DNA from: Lachnospiraceae bacterium
Lineage (GTDB): Bacteria > Bacillota > Clostridia > Lachnospirales > Lachnospiraceae
Direction: 5' to 3'
DNA length: 5,661 bases
NCBI GenBank assembly: GCA_017477005.1
Contig: JAFUXY010000302.1
Coordinates: 1 to 5,661, forward strand
The notes below the pieces were generated by a model. It worked only from the letters and a program-made list of their open reading frames with translations, did no database searches and had not been told where the DNA came from. The stretch's first letter is position 1. Every line of letters begins with the position of its first letter. Shown here one piece after another: positions 5,324-5,661 of this stretch. The position numbers were made by a program, and so were the translations under genes.

Positions 5324-5661
5324 TTAATCCTCTGTGTTCACAATGCTTGAAATGGTAGACAGAATCTCGTCCGCCGTCTTCATATCCGGAACTGGAGGTA
5401 TGTCTGCGGATGCGGCCATATCCGGTGCAACTGTGGCACCCGCCATACCCGTCATTGCATCCATCCCAGTCATATCTGGAGTCAAAGGGATGTCCGCAGA
5501 CATAGTTGGCTCAGAAGCAGTGTCGGTCATGCCGGTCATCTGCTCCATCCCGCTCATATCGGGGGTCATAGGGATATCAGCAGACATGGTTGGTTCGGTA
5601 GCGGCACCCGCCATACCGGGCATCGCATCCATCCCGCTCATATCGGGGGTCATAGGGATAT
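5324..5661 (-). CDS. C-terminal part of a Met-rich, acidic tandem-repeat protein
   Basis: The frame is open to the window edge and ends at TAA (5326-5324), so only the last 111 complete residues are seen and the true start is unknown. The visible part consists of 28-30-residue repeats beginning DIPMTPDMSGM, followed by a different tail (KTADEILSTISSIVNTED) likely to be an amphipathic helix. Methionine occurs every third residue in runs such as MSGMDAMPGM, with 18 Met in the last 109 residues. There is no Cys, His, Arg or aromatic residue and only one Lys, so it is acidic and probably disordered. Similar MxxM spacing occurs in copper-binding Met-rich proteins, but those usually also have His; metal binding is only an inference. 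It lies upstream of hypA on the same strand, possibly in one operon. I do not recognise the family. Confidence 0.7.
   Translation of the reverse strand, partial: IPMTPDMSGMDAMPGMAGAATEPTMSADIPMTPDMSGMEQMTGMTDTASEPTMSADIPLTPDMTGMDAMTGMAGATVAPDMAASADIPPVPDMKTADEILSTISSIVNTED
5405..5661 (-). repeat. 84-bp coding tandem repeat (about three units)
   Basis: Unit borders, taken at each Asp codon of DIP, are 5579-5661 (cut by the window edge), 5495-5578 (84 bp) and 5405-5494 (90 bp, two extra codons). A partial fourth DIPPVPDM start lies at 5404-5381. The first two units are identical over 34 bp (5628-5661 and 5544-5577), while the third is more diverged. This suggests recent duplication of the upstream units. 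All length changes keep the reading frame, so unit number could vary between strains. Confidence 0.85.

Overview
The window looks like chromosome of a strictly anaerobic Clostridia-type Bacillota, possibly Lachnospiraceae or Oscillospirales. This rests on the style of the flavodiiron protein, on an HPr carrying Lys-Arg where the regulatory Ser46 normally lies, and on an enzyme I with an SSSSHTAILAR active-site segment. Strong AAGGAGG-like ribosome binding sites and moderately GC-rich coding sequence agree. The placement comes from remembered family resemblance, not from a search.

Layout, left to right. (1) The 3' end of an unrecognised plus-strand gene (to 273), whose last strands resemble a PAS-type sensory fold. 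(2) A complete flavodiiron protein gene (331-1494), an oxygen/NO reductase that protects anaerobes. (3) A 205-bp spacer with a nearly 100-nt imperfect palindrome and an extended -10 promoter. (4) ptsH (HPr, 1700-1957). (5) A 331-bp spacer with a possible mini-ORF, a good intrinsic terminator, a second hairpin and a short dispersed repeat. (6) ptsI (enzyme I, 2289-3914). (7) A 100-nt structured leader ending in a terminator-like hairpin against the next ribosome binding site. (8) A 286-aa two-part protein (4015-4875): an unrecognised N-terminal region plus a diverged dUTPase/dCTP-deaminase-fold domain lacking the usual catalytic residues. (9) On the minus strand, converging with it 11 bp away, hypA, a nickel-insertion chaperone starting at TTG (5228-4887). 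(10) Upstream of hypA on the same strand, the C-terminal part of a Met-rich, acidic protein built of 28-residue tandem repeats (5324 to the window edge).

How the parts fit: HPr and enzyme I are the two general proteins of the PEP:sugar phosphotransferase system. Enzyme I takes phosphate from PEP and passes it to His15 of HPr. Here the genes are adjacent but separated by a terminator, so they are probably expressed at different levels. No sugar-specific enzyme II is present. The flavodiiron protein and HypA point to an anaerobe that handles oxygen stress and makes a nickel enzyme, such as a [NiFe]-hydrogenase or urease, encoded elsewhere.

The least explained elements are the Met-rich repeat protein, the diverged dUTPase-fold fusion with its switch-like leader, and short related sequences of the form GCAAC..CAG found in all four plus-strand intergenic spacers. 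No CRISPR array, insertion sequence, tRNA or rRNA is visible.
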